From: Pseudobdellovibrionaceae bacterium
GTDB taxonomy: Bacteria; Bdellovibrionota; Bdellovibrionia; Bdellovibrionales; UBA1609
Length of the DNA stretch: 64,000 bases
NCBI GenBank assembly: GCA_018663505.1
Contig: JABJQG010000020.1
Span: forward strand, 88,152-152,151
Direction: 5' to 3'
In this document: positions 7,236 through 16,191 of the stretch, piece by piece
Layout of the letters: each line of letters begins with the position of its first letter
Numbering within the stretch: position 1 is the first letter of the stretch
Notes under the pieces: model-generated
What the model was told of the DNA's origin: nothing
Databases searched by the model: none
What the model saw: only the letters and a program-made list of their open reading frames with translations
Position numbers and translations under genes: made by a program

Positions 7236-9839
7236 GTGCAAGAAGTTTTACCAAAACCAATACAACAAGCGTTGGTGAATCGTCAGAATCTGACAGACTC
7301 ACTTTTTAAAAGATCTGAGTCACTCAGTAATCTTTTACCATATAGTGAATACAGTAACGAGTTTGGTGTTTTTCTTAATAAAGATGGCTCCCTTGGAGTT
7401 ATTTTTGAAGTTGAACTCTTAGAACATGAACCAGTTACAGGACCAAATATTGTTAAATGTGTGGAGTCATTAGGAACTCTATTTAACTTACCTGAAAACT
7501 GTGTCCTTCAAATTCACTATGATCAATCTTATATTTCAAAAAATGATCCTGTTTGGAAGGGTACTGTTAATAAGTATCCATACGCACACCCCGTATCCCA
7601 AGCTCTTTTTGATGAGCGAATTAAAACCATTAGAGAAAAGTGCAACACCTTAGATGTAAAAGCACCGCTCAGTCGAAAGACGTATCTCTCAATACGCTAT
7701 TTTCCAAAGATTAAGACTTCTGCTGCCAAACTTACTTTTAAGAAAGGAGAGAGTGTTCTTTTTAATGAAATGGATAAATTTGTTCAGGAGGTAAAGACAT
7801 TTTGTAATATTATAGCTCAATACAAGAGTAATTCTCGTCTCAAGTTAAATCAACTTGATGGTCAAGATCTTGTGACTCTATTAAGGAGATTTTTTAATCC
7901 AAAAGAATTTTATAAAAGAGATTTTGCAAAATTTAATGAGCATCATTCAATTTCGGATCAGGTGATCTATACCAGTCCAACTCTTGATCATAAAGGAATT
8001 GAGCGTGAAAAAGTAAAAGCCCGTGTTTTGACTCTGAAGACTAGTCCACAGATAGCTTATCCCGGAGGTATGGCCTATTTTACCAGAATTAACTTTCCAT
8101 TTAAGCTCTCATTAAATTTTAGCTTTCCATCTAAGCAAAAAATTAAACAGTTTTTTGATTTGAAAGAGTTTTTTCTTCAAAATACTCCAACAGCAAAAGC
8201 CAGAATACAAAGAAAAGAAATTCTAGAGGCACAAGATCGAATGGCCTATGGAGAACGCTGTCTCTACTTAACATTTAATGTGGTTTTAGAGGGAGAAAAT
8301 GATGAGGAGCTTGATCAACGCACTCGTGAGTTGGTTAATATTTTCCACACTGAGTTAGAATGCGAAGTGATTATTGAGGATGAAATTGGTTTGGGAATGG
8401 CACTTAACACTTTGCCATTAAATTATACTCCAGATGCAGATGCTTCGGCCCAAAGATATATCCGTATTTTACAAAAAGATGTCCTGATGTTCCTCCCCGT
8501 CTTTGATTCATTTCGTGGAATGAAAAACCCCTTACAGGTTTATCTCTCAAGAGAAAATAATTTAATCAATTTCAACCTCCTCGAAAATGAAACTTCTAAT
8601 CATACAGTTGTTTTAGCTGACTCAGGGAGTGGTAAATCGGCATTCATTATTGATTGTGTGCAGGCAGCAAAAAGAATTGATCCAGAGCCTTTGATTTTCG
8701 TTATTGATAAAAAATCCAGCTACAAAACTCTCGCAAAATATTTTGATGGAGATCTAACTGTCTTTGATGCCAGTGGAGATATGCCATTTAGCCCATTTCG
8801 AGGTGTATTTGATGATTCTAAGATCAATTTTTTAACAAATCTCCTCGCAACGGCAATTCGACTAATGTCGCCGAAGTTTGATGTTGAGAGTGAACATATT
8901 AGTGCAATCTCAAAGGCCCTTCGTCTTGCCTATGAGAAAAAGAAAAAAGAGCTTGGACTGGTCTATGAAGGTGGTGATTTAAAATCAAAAGATAGTGATG
9001 ATGATGTCGAAGTTACCATGGATGACGTGGTCGCTGCACTATCAGCATTAACAGCAGATTCTGATTTTGAAGCACTAAAAGATCAAATAGAACATGTTCT
9101 CGTGAAACTTCGCCCATATTATGGAGATGGGATCTATGCAAAATACTTCAAAGGATCTTCTAACCAAAATAAATCACAGAAAACAAAACTATTTTATATC
9201 TATGACCTAGATGCCCTAGACAGTGACCCCGTTCTACAAACGCTGATGACTATGAGTGTGATTGAAGAGATTAGAAGCACAATTAAACTCCCTGAACATC
9301 AAGGAAGGGGTGGCTTTATAGTTTTAGAAGAACTTGGAATGCTTGGGCGTGACAACCCTACAGCTCAGAAATTTATCATAGATGCTGCTGAAACATTTAG
9401 AAAGCTTGGCTTCTGGTTAATTGGGCTTACTCCCCGTCCGCAGAACTACTTTGAAATGGATGCAGGTAAGGCCATGTGGGGTGTTGCTGACAATTTCATT
9501 TTTTTAAAAATGAGTTCAGATAATGTTGATTACCTCTCTACTAACTCAAAGCTCATTGATGAGGCCAATGGTGAGATCATCAAATCATTACAAACGATAA
9601 AAGGGCAACATGCTGAGGTTTTCTATGTAAATAAAAATAAATCAAAACAAGGAGCCTTTCGCTACTTTCAAACACCACTGGATAGATGGCTTGCTCCCAC
9701 AAATGACAAAGATTTTCACTTGGTACAAAAGACTTTTGACAAATTTAAAGGCAATGCATGGAAGTCACTAGAGTACCTTGCTGAGAATTACCCTGACGGG
9801 ATTCAAACCGATGGAGAATTGAATGATAAAAATAATTAA
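7236..9839 (+). CDS. traC: TraC-like (VirB4-type) conjugation ATPase
   Basis: An 867-residue cytoplasmic ATPase. The N-terminal TraC domain covers about 1-400. A Walker A motif (SGSGKS) lies near residue 462 and a Walker B-like segment (GGFIVLEELGML) near 691, followed by the conserved RPQNYFEMD region. TraC energises pilus assembly and DNA transfer at the inner membrane. Translation starts at a GTG with AAGAGGTG upstream. The last codons overlap the next gene. Length and motifs match the family closely. Confidence 0.9.
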   Translation: MQEVLPKPIQQALVNRQNLTDSLFKRSESLSNLLPYSEYSNEFGVFLNKDGSLGVIFEVELLEHEPVTGPNIVKCVESLGTLFNLPENCVLQIHYDQSYISKNDPVWKGTVNKYPYAHPVSQALFDERIKTIREKCNTLDVKAPLSRKTYLSIRYFPKIKTSAAKLTFKKGESVLFNEMDKFVQEVKTFCNIIAQYKSNSRLKLNQLDGQDLVTLLRRFFNPKEFYKRDFAKFNEHHSISDQVIYTSPTLDHKGIEREKVKARVLTLKTSPQIAYPGGMAYFTRINFPFKLSLNFSFPSKQKIKQFFDLKEFFLQNTPTAKARIQRKEILEAQDRMAYGERCLYLTFNVVLEGENDEELDQRTRELVNIFHTELECEVIIEDEIGLGMALNTLPLNYTPDADASAQRYIRILQKDVLMFLPVFDSFRGMKNPLQVYLSRENNLINFNLLENETSNHTVVLADSGSGKSAFIIDCVQAAKRIDPEPLIFVIDKKSSYKTLAKYFDGDLTVFDASGDMPFSPFRGVFDDSKINFLTNLLATAIRLMSPKFDVESEHISAISKALRLAYEKKKKELGLVYEGGDLKSKDSDDDVEVTMDDVVAALSALTADSDFEALKDQIEHVLVKLRPYYGDGIYAKYFKGSSNQNKSQKTKLFYIYDLDALDSDPVLQTLMTMSVIEEIRSTIKLPEHQGRGGFIVLEELGMLGRDNPTAQKFIIDAAETFRKLGFWLIGLTPRPQNYFEMDAGKAMWGVADNFIFLKMSSDNVDYLSTNSKLIDEANGEIIKSLQTIKGQHAEVFYVNKNKSKQGAFRYFQTPLDRWLAPTNDKDFHLVQKTFDKFKGNAWKSLEYLAENYPDGIQTDGELNDKNN

Positions 9840-11151
9840 ATTAATTACTATCATGCTGCTCTTGGCCTCAACGGCCGAAGGATCAGATTTCAACTATAGA
9901 AATACTTCTGAATACACTTCTTCTGATTATCTATTCAAAAGCCGTGGAGAGCTAGATGATACTGTCTTTGATAGATATCAAACAATTGATCTCGGGATCG
10001 ACCTTGCCATTGGCTCAGACTGCGGCAGAGTTGATTTTAAGAGCACTCTAAAAGGTACGTTGAAAAATCTTCTTGATGCAAAATATTTTGAATCTATGGG
10101 GCAGAACATTTTAGCGGCATCTCCAATGCTGCTAACCTGCTATTTTTCACCAACATGGTGTTCAATCCTCAAACATACTCGTATGTCTGCCAATTTTCTT
10201 TCTAATATGCGACTTGATCAATGTGCCTTAATTGATAAGTACGTTGATACTAGAACCGAAGATTTTAAAATGGAAAGACAAAGCTGTGTCAGAAAAGCAA
10301 TTCAGCGGACTGGCGGAAATATGGAAGCAGCAATGTCTCAATGCAAGTCTGGATCTGACTACTCCTTTGATATTGCAAATTGGTCAGGTGCAAGCAATGG
10401 AGCAAAAGCTAGAACTAATAAGCTCATAGCATCATCAGCTAAATGGGCAGGCTTTACAGGCCGAGAAGCAAGACGCTCAGTAGATCTTATTAAAGCTCTT
10501 GTGGGTGACACAGTTATAGGAAGAGGCAAAGTTACTGTTGAGTATGGGCCAAGCAAAAAGGCACTCACTCCCCGTATACGTTTAGCTGCTATCGAAAAAG
10601 ATACCTATAATAAATTATGTAAAGGGCTACTTAACAAAATTGATAAGAACAATAACAGATTGAGCATTGATCGTTTGATTAAAGACGATGAGCTAAAAGA
10701 CATTGGGCAGGATAATGATGGAGCCTTTATTGACAGGCAAACTCTAAGATATCTTTCTTACCTTCCTTTCATACAGAGGCACTCTTACTGCCGTAAACTA
10801 GCATCTTCGATGGCCTTAACTCAGTTTTCTGGAGAGATGAACCGCTCCCTAGATATACTCACTGTTTTGTCTCAAAACCCAAACCTTCCGGCCAACAGGA
10901 AAAATGAGATTAATTCCAAACGCCAAGCACTCAAGGAGTCAATTGAAACAACCCTAGAGTTGAAAAAGGTAAAAAATGAGCCGCTCAATAAGGTTCTTTC
11001 TCAAATTACTTCTGAAGGGCGTTTATATCAAGGACGGGCCACGGATAGAACCTTAAACTCAAATGCTGCTGCAAGAGATACTAGGCGTACTAGAGCAATG
11101 TTCATGGACTGCTCTGATGGATTCATGTGCGAAACAGAAGGAGGCTACTGA
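9823..11151 (+). CDS. Secreted conjugation protein, TraH-like by position
   Basis: A 442-residue protein with a signal peptide ending at STAEG. Cysteines occur in SDCGRVDF, LLTCYFSP, TWCSIL, QCALID, SCVRK and SYCRKL, which suggests several disulfides in the periplasm. The CGRVDF segment followed by a stretch with MGQNIL recalls the N-terminal CGGID-type region of TraH, and its place between traC and traG fits. The similarity is too weak for certainty; TraU is another option. It overlaps traC by 17 bp and its TGA ends one base before the ATG of the traG fragment. Confidence 0.6.
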   Translation: MIKIIKLITIMLLLASTAEGSDFNYRNTSEYTSSDYLFKSRGELDDTVFDRYQTIDLGIDLAIGSDCGRVDFKSTLKGTLKNLLDAKYFESMGQNILAASPMLLTCYFSPTWCSILKHTRMSANFLSNMRLDQCALIDKYVDTRTEDFKMERQSCVRKAIQRTGGNMEAAMSQCKSGSDYSFDIANWSGASNGAKARTNKLIASSAKWAGFTGREARRSVDLIKALVGDTVIGRGKVTVEYGPSKKALTPRIRLAAIEKDTYNKLCKGLLNKIDKNNNRLSIDRLIKDDELKDIGQDNDGAFIDRQTLRYLSYLPFIQRHSYCRKLASSMALTQFSGEMNRSLDILTVLSQNPNLPANRKNEINSKRQALKESIETTLELKKVKNEPLNKVLSQITSEGRLYQGRATDRTLNSNAAARDTRRTRAMFMDCSDGFMCETEGGY

Positions 11152-11152
11152 G

Positions 11153-11275
11153 ATGTTTACTAATACTGCCTACGAGGCTTTGTACCAATACCTCGGTCTG
11201 GCGTTACACTCCCAGTTTATAGAAATAATAACTTCCGAAGGTTTTTTTAAGGCCGTTGTGCTTATGATCTTATGA
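11153..11275 (+). pseudogene. traG: N-terminal fragment of split TraG-like gene
   Basis: This 40-residue frame starts at an ATG with AGGAGG upstream and would encode the start of TraG, entering its first membrane helix (FFKAVVLMI) before a TGA at 11273. The stop results from an 8-bp tandem duplication at 11261-11279. Removing one 8-bp unit joins this frame exactly to the downstream 466-residue frame, giving a 503-residue protein with an intact first helix. The TGA overlaps the ATG at 11272 (ATGA), so re-initiation could still yield most of the protein. Confidence 0.75.
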
Positions 11276-11279
11276 TCTT
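11261..11279. repeat. 8-bp tandem duplication disrupting traG
   Basis: The unit CTTATGAT is present twice, followed by CTT, giving a period-8 tract of 19 bases. Loss of one copy restores a continuous reading frame across the TraG-like gene. Such short tandem repeats expand and contract by replication slippage. Confidence 0.85.
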
Positions 11280-12672
11280 TGGTATTTTATTTTTCTCGAC
11301 TGCTGTTAAGTTTCTTTCTAGGTATGTGCCAGGGAGTCTGATGGCAAAAAGGCATGTTCCATTGACCGCTTTTATTAAAATAATTGCCTGCTTATTTTTA
11401 GGATTGGCATTATTGAAGGTAGGATCTTCAACATCAGTTAAAAGTTACTCTGGTGATTCTTGGCACAGCAACCCTTATGTTCAAACCCGTTATGGTGAAG
11501 TAAAGGAGCAGATTAAGGTTTCATTTGTTTTTGATCTTCTGAGTAGAACTGCGGAAGAATCAAGTGCTCTACTAAATAGGATAGTAGATAATGTCATGGC
11601 CAAATCTCATTCTCAGCTTGGTGCCCCTAACTTTTTCTATAAAGCGATTATGTACTCAGGATCTGCGACTATCAACTCACCTGAGATAACCGAACTGATA
11701 CATTTCTATACAGAAGAGTGTTTTCAGAAAGTCCTCCCCCTTATTGGTGGGAGCAGTAATGGAGGCAACCTTTCTGAGTTTTTTGTGGAGAATGGTGGAT
11801 ATGATCAAAAGTTATCTGAGATAGACATCAAAACCCAAGGCAGTGGAAATTACACTTGTCTAGATGTTAAAAATGAGGTCAGAAGTTCACTCAAGCAGCA
11901 TGCTAAAAATCATCATGTTAGATTTTTAAGAGTCACGGGTGGCAAGGTTCCCCGAGTTATCGAAGGCGATGAAGCTTGGGAAAATATGCATATGGCAAAT
12001 ATGCTAGTCAATCATTATCTAGATGAAAAAGAGTCTGTCATGGGAATCATGAAAGGTTCACAGGTCAAAGGGACGACAGGAAGGATCTTTCAATATCTAA
12101 ACCGTTTATTCTCTTTTGATGCTGTCTTGTCACTTTTTGGTTTCTCAGATACCCATGGATCATCTGAAGCTGCTGTAAGAAGTCAAAAATTTAGCGAACA
12201 TCTAGCAAGAGCACCTCATGTCGCAGGGATATTAAAAATGGTTTTGATATTTGTTTTTCCGTTTCTAATGTTCTTTATTGTTGCTGGCAAATGGAGGGTT
12301 CTCGCTTATTGGTTTGCTCTCTACACCTCGGTTCTTCTTTGGGCACCTCTATGGACTCTTTTTTACCATATCATGACGAGCATGGCCCAGTCAGTTGAGA
12401 TGATGGAGGCCATAGGCGAATTATCTGATGGTGTGTCTCTCTATGGAGCAAAGCTTGTTTCATCAAGGATTTACTATTTTTACTCAATTTATTCTTGGAT
12501 TCAAATAATGATTGGAGTCCTAACGACTGGTGGGATGTTCTATTTTATTAGACCACTCTTAACTGAGAACAGCGCTGAAAAAGCTCCTGAATTTCTTGGT
12601 GGTGCCAGTGATACCGCTAGTACCGCAGGGACTTTGGCCAGCACTGGTAGCAAAGTAATAGGAGCACTGTAA
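11272..12672 (+). CDS. traG: TraG N-domain-like mating-pair membrane protein, main part
   Basis: This 466-residue frame holds hydrophobic segments at the start, at about 35-50, and a C-terminal group at about 322-440 (HVAGILKMVLIFVFPF onward), with a periplasmic domain containing ECFQKV and TCLDVKN cysteines between them. That matches the N-terminal half of F TraG, which acts in mating-pair stabilisation with TraH. The long C-terminal part of F TraG, used in entry exclusion, is absent. The ATG at 11272 overlaps the stop of the 40-residue fragment. Without the upstream 37 residues the protein loses part of its first helix, so function is uncertain. Confidence 0.75.
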   Translation: MIFGILFFSTAVKFLSRYVPGSLMAKRHVPLTAFIKIIACLFLGLALLKVGSSTSVKSYSGDSWHSNPYVQTRYGEVKEQIKVSFVFDLLSRTAEESSALLNRIVDNVMAKSHSQLGAPNFFYKAIMYSGSATINSPEITELIHFYTEECFQKVLPLIGGSSNGGNLSEFFVENGGYDQKLSEIDIKTQGSGNYTCLDVKNEVRSSLKQHAKNHHVRFLRVTGGKVPRVIEGDEAWENMHMANMLVNHYLDEKESVMGIMKGSQVKGTTGRIFQYLNRLFSFDAVLSLFGFSDTHGSSEAAVRSQKFSEHLARAPHVAGILKMVLIFVFPFLMFFIVAGKWRVLAYWFALYTSVLLWAPLWTLFYHIMTSMAQSVEMMEAIGELSDGVSLYGAKLVSSRIYYFYSIYSWIQIMIGVLTTGGMFYFIRPLLTENSAEKAPEFLGGASDTASTAGTLASTGSKVIGAL

Positions 12673-12704
12673 TGGCGACTTTTAGAGTGAACAACGTGAG
12701 CATA

Positions 12705-12816
12705 GAGGGCGGCGTAGCCGTCCTCGGGGGTTTGGGGGCTTGCCCTCAACAAGCAAAAAAAGGGTTTACCCGTAGGCCCGAAGGGACTTTTTTTGAGGAC
12801 TGGGATATCCCTGTCC
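12705..12816. other. GC-rich structured stretch, candidate oriT
   Basis: In an AT-rich element this 110-bp stretch is G/C-dense and packed with dyads. A 9-bp stem with a 3-nt loop spans 12705-12725 (one G-T pair). A 7-bp stem spans 12732-12749 and competes with a GCTTG/CAAGC stem at 12738-12754. Runs of seven A and seven T flank small GGGTTTACCC and CCCGAAGGG hairpins. A 20-bp palindrome with one mismatched pair, centred on GGGATATCCC, covers 12797-12816. It lies between the transfer operon and the MobC/relaxase genes, where origins of transfer often sit. No known nick sequence was recognised, so oriT is inferred. Confidence 0.45.
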
Positions 12817-12884
12817 ATACTTGCACGACAAAACAGACCCCAAAATACCCACAAAATAAACTTAACATACACAAGGAACAAAAA

Positions 12885-13211
12885 ATGAAAAAAACAAAAC
12901 TAAAACTAATACAAAAAATAAAAATAACCACTCTACTAACAATAACTCTAACGATCACAAGCTGCGCCACAACTAATCGACCGAACAAAATCGCTCTGCG
13001 TATGATTAAAAATAATAATGTGATCCTAAAAGAAATAAAACGTGAAAGATCTGAACCAAAACTACAGAAAGTAATCAAAACAGATGAGAAACTACTAACA
13101 GCAGAAAAAAGGCTACTTATGGCCCTAACGGCAATCATTGAATCAAATGATTCATTAAAGAAAAGATTTATAAAAAAATCAATAAAGGAGGTGCAAAATG
13201 ACAGACGTTAA
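12885..13211 (+). CDS. Small lipoprotein in mobilisation region
   Basis: A 108-residue protein with a basic signal sequence and lipobox ITSC. The mature part is highly charged and helical, without a recognised family. The open frame extends upstream to 12672 but that part runs through the structured GC-rich stretch and looks non-coding, so ATG 12885 (AAGGAAC upstream) is the start. An entry-exclusion or envelope role is possible but nothing in the sequence shows it. The 3' end overlaps the next small gene by 14 bp. Confidence 0.6.
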   Translation: MKKTKLKLIQKIKITTLLTITLTITSCATTNRPNKIALRMIKNNNVILKEIKRERSEPKLQKVIKTDEKLLTAEKRLLMALTAIIESNDSLKKRFIKKSIKEVQNDRR

Positions 13212-13377
13212 CATCGAAAGCGCAGCAAATGGAGATCCGTTAATGAAAGCAGTGGCCAAAGCAGAAGTACTCACCGAGGACCATGAGGATGCAATTGAAG
13301 ACCTAGAGGATAACCAAGAAGAAATTGGAAGCTGGATCACCATCATTTTGAAATCACTCAAGGAGGCATTGCTCTAA
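13198..13377 (+). CDS. 59-residue acidic protein
   Basis: A short gene with an excellent AAAGGAGGTG site before ATG 13198. The protein is acidic in its middle (HEDAIEDLEDNQEE) and ends in an amphipathic segment (IGSWITIILKSLKEALL). It overlaps the end of the lipoprotein gene, suggesting coupled translation. No family is recognised. The strong ribosome binding site and coupling argue that it is real. Confidence 0.6.
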   Translation: MTDVNIESAANGDPLMKAVAKAEVLTEDHEDAIEDLEDNQEEIGSWITIILKSLKEALL

Positions 13378-13418
13378 AAGAATTTTTCATCAAATAAACA
13401 CTTAAAAAAGGAAATCTT

Positions 13419-13766
13419 ATGCAAAATTCAAAAAAAATAGAAACTAATGTCAGCACTGGGATATGTGTGAAGGTATCATCGCAAGAATTGAAGCAACTTA
13501 AGAGTGATAGCAGCAAAACTCATAAATCAGTTCCATCATTGCTACGAGAGACTTACTTCAATACACCTCCGTCAAAAGTACTAATGAAAGAAGAAGACTT
13601 AAACAAGATAAGAACAGATATTAATCGAATTGGAAATAATCTTAATCAAATCGCAAGAGAAATAAACTCTGGTATTAGAAGTGGATGGAACTCATCTTTT
13701 GATTCTTTAAATGAACAAGTTAAATTACTGAACCACTACTATGTTTTAAACTATGGCATACGTTAA
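13419..13766 (+). CDS. mobC: MobC-like relaxosome accessory protein
   Basis: A 115-residue protein. The segment DINRIGNNLNQIAREINSG is the conserved motif of the MobC family, small DNA-binding proteins that help the relaxase open DNA at oriT. The N-terminal half resembles a ribbon-helix-helix segment. AAAAGGA lies before the ATG. It overlaps the relaxase gene by 14 bp, the usual mobC-mobA layout. Confidence 0.85.
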   Translation: MQNSKKIETNVSTGICVKVSSQELKQLKSDSSKTHKSVPSLLRETYFNTPPSKVLMKEEDLNKIRTDINRIGNNLNQIAREINSGIRSGWNSSFDSLNEQVKLLNHYYVLNYGIR

Positions 13767-15648
13767 AGTTAAATGGCGCAAAGATGCTCCAAAAAAAAGA
13801 GAGCTATCGGCCAGTGATTATGAGAAGTATCTGTTAAAAGAAAGAGGGAGTGATCTAGCTGTGAATTGTAACAATTGCCTAGAAGGACAAGCTATAGACC
13901 AATTTGCACAAATGCAAACTAGCTTTGGTCAATATGAACAAAGGCAGAACAAAAGTACCAATATTGCCTTTGAAGTGATTCAAAGTTTTAGTGCAGAACA
14001 AAGCAAAAGTCTTAAGGTCAAGAATGTTAATGATATGGGAGCAGAACTTGCCAAAAGGTACTTCCCTGATCATCAATTTATGGTTGTCACTCATAGCGAT
14101 ACTAATAAGCTTCATAATCACATTTTGGTAAATCCAGTTAACCACACAACAGGAAAGAGAGACATCACGGATAAGAAAAAACATTTGTACAACCTTAGAA
14201 GCATCTCTAATGAAATCTCACTAGAAAATGGACTGTCCATCATCAAAGAAAGTGATAGATCAAAAGAAATGAAATTACCTCAAGAGGTTCGGGAAATGAA
14301 CCGCCGAGGAGCAAAATCTCGTCGCATGGATCTTTTTCAAAAGGCAAACATGGCCAGAGACTTTGCAACAAGTTTTGATGAGTACTCGTCAACTCTTAGT
14401 ATGTTTCAGGTTAGAGTTGCGATAACGGATAAGAATATCACTTATTTTTATGGTGATGCAAAAAAAGGAATCCGTGGCAACAAGCTTGGTAAGAAATATG
14501 ACAAAGATGGTCTTATCAGTCAGTTTAAACAAAATGATCAAAAATTTGCCGAAAGGCCAAATTTAAGGAGGAAAATAGAAGATGGAATCACAGCTTTTAA
14601 AAATGGAGAAAGAGATGCTTTGGGAGTTTCAGGCTCATCACTATTGGGGAGAGGAACTGCACAAGGTACTCATGGCAAAGATTACAACGCATTCACAAAA
14701 AGTGACCGCCGTGGCGATCGTACTCCTACTATTGCAGATCATAAACTTTATGACAGTATCATACCTACTAGTGAGATAAAGAAGGCAAGAAATAGTGATA
14801 TTTTTGCATACTGTAAGCAGAATAAGATCAAAACAACATTAGATGATAAAGGCCAAAGAGTTTTAAAAGGTCGAGAGCATATTGTGATCAATGGTAGCAG
14901 TTGGAAGAATACAAAAAATAAAACGGTAGGTTCACTTATTGAGTTCGTAGCGTTCAAAGATGACTCAAGCTATTTGTCTGCAATATCAAAGATAACAGGC
15001 AACACCAAGCTTATGCTTTTGGAGCAACATTATGGAAAAGTGAAGAGGCCTTATACATCTTTTTATATACCAAAGGAGAAACAAGCTGATATAAACTATG
15101 CAACTAAAAAAGTGTCAAATTTCTTAAGGTTTTCAGGTATTGACTCTGAATTGAGTAAAGATCTTTTTAAACTTAAAAAAGTGCAAGTTGATAAAAAAGG
15201 TTCTATCTGGCTATTCCCCGAAAGCAACGGTCACAGTGCGATAGAGTTTACTCCCAATAAAAGCAACGGGTATAATTCAAAAAATCATGGAGCTTTTAAT
15301 TCATTTTTTCATTCTTCAAAGGGTTCATCAAAAAATGTAACAGTCTTTACTGATCCATTTAGCTATATGAAGTCCCGAGGAGCTGATTCATTCGATAAAA
15401 ATGGACGTCAAAGTGATGTCGTACTTATGGGATTAAATGAACATGGTTTGGATCTTTTTTTGACAAAGAATCCACATGTAAAAAGCTTGGATTTTGCAAA
15501 TCCTGAACGCTCGGGGCAGAAACAAGATATTTTTAGTTTTGTGAATAAAATGAAAAAAAGATACCAAGGGCACTCTATCTCTGTTGATACAGTATCTTTT
15601 GGCAAGATTGATCGAAGCCATGGACACGGTTTAGATATTGATTTCTAA
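13753..15648 (+). CDS. mobA: MOBP-type relaxase with C-terminal TOPRIM-like region
   Basis: A 631-residue relaxase that nicks the element at oriT and pilots the strand. The N-terminal relaxase domain (about 1-180) shows the EVIQSF motif and the metal-binding motif THSDTNKLHNHI near residues 112-123. The nucleophile is probably a tyrosine in DYEKYL near 25. The C-terminal half carries a DUF3991-like segment (VGSLIEFVAFK) and a region laid out like TOPRIM (VTVFTDPFSYMK, then SLDFANPE), but the usual Glu and DxD acids look altered, so any primase-like activity is doubtful. Confidence 0.85.
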   Translation: MAYVKVKWRKDAPKKRELSASDYEKYLLKERGSDLAVNCNNCLEGQAIDQFAQMQTSFGQYEQRQNKSTNIAFEVIQSFSAEQSKSLKVKNVNDMGAELAKRYFPDHQFMVVTHSDTNKLHNHILVNPVNHTTGKRDITDKKKHLYNLRSISNEISLENGLSIIKESDRSKEMKLPQEVREMNRRGAKSRRMDLFQKANMARDFATSFDEYSSTLSMFQVRVAITDKNITYFYGDAKKGIRGNKLGKKYDKDGLISQFKQNDQKFAERPNLRRKIEDGITAFKNGERDALGVSGSSLLGRGTAQGTHGKDYNAFTKSDRRGDRTPTIADHKLYDSIIPTSEIKKARNSDIFAYCKQNKIKTTLDDKGQRVLKGREHIVINGSSWKNTKNKTVGSLIEFVAFKDDSSYLSAISKITGNTKLMLLEQHYGKVKRPYTSFYIPKEKQADINYATKKVSNFLRFSGIDSELSKDLFKLKKVQVDKKGSIWLFPESNGHSAIEFTPNKSNGYNSKNHGAFNSFFHSSKGSSKNVTVFTDPFSYMKSRGADSFDKNGRQSDVVLMGLNEHGLDLFLTKNPHVKSLDFANPERSGQKQDIFSFVNKMKKRYQGHSISVDTVSFGKIDRSHGHGLDIDF

Positions 15649-15735
15649 CATTAACATGAATTGAGATAGAAATTGTAACAAAAAACAATCCGACCACCAC
15701 CCAGGAGGATTTTACTTTAAAAAAGGAAAGTTCAA

Positions 15736-16086
15736 ATGGAAACAATTGAAAATAAAAAACAAACTAAATTATCCTCAAAAAAATTAAATACTGCCGGAGT
15801 CAGAGTTAACAAAGAGACTCGCAGGGATTTAACAAGACTTGTGGACAAAATTAATAAAAAGCAATTTGGAAAACGAGTGAAAATTAGCGAGGTCATCGCT
15901 CTTGCTATAACCCTTGTTGGTGAAAAGCATATTCAACTGTTGCAACAATCCAGTTTATCCAATGCTGACAAAATTGAGATGCAATATAAAGACTATATTC
16001 GCCAAAACGGATCTATTTCTAAAGATGATTTTTTAGGAAAACTGCATGATCTTATGCTTGGAAAACTGACACCAAATGAGTCTTAA
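15736..16086 (+). CDS. Small RHH-like DNA-binding protein
   Basis: A 116-residue basic protein. The segment GVRVNKETRRDLTRLVDKIN followed by VKISEVIALAITLV has the strand-helix-helix pattern of ribbon-helix-helix regulators. It lies between the relaxase and the excisionase-like gene, so it may regulate transfer or act in the relaxosome. AAAAAAGGAAAG precedes the ATG. The fold is inferred from pattern only. Confidence 0.55.
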   Translation: METIENKKQTKLSSKKLNTAGVRVNKETRRDLTRLVDKINKKQFGKRVKISEVIALAITLVGEKHIQLLQQSSLSNADKIEMQYKDYIRQNGSISKDDFLGKLHDLMLGKLTPNES

Positions 16087-16191
16087 TATGTGTCATTTCC
16101 CTTACGAAAGAGTCACAAATAAATTGAGAAAACTAAGAAAAACGGCTTTAAAACAGCACCTTTTCTCTTGGCCAAATGAGGAGATTTTGAT

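Noticed and set aside
12672..12884. N-terminal extension of the small lipoprotein
   Set aside because: It would place 71 odd residues before a good signal peptide and runs through the GC-rich dyad region; ATG 12885 is the better start.
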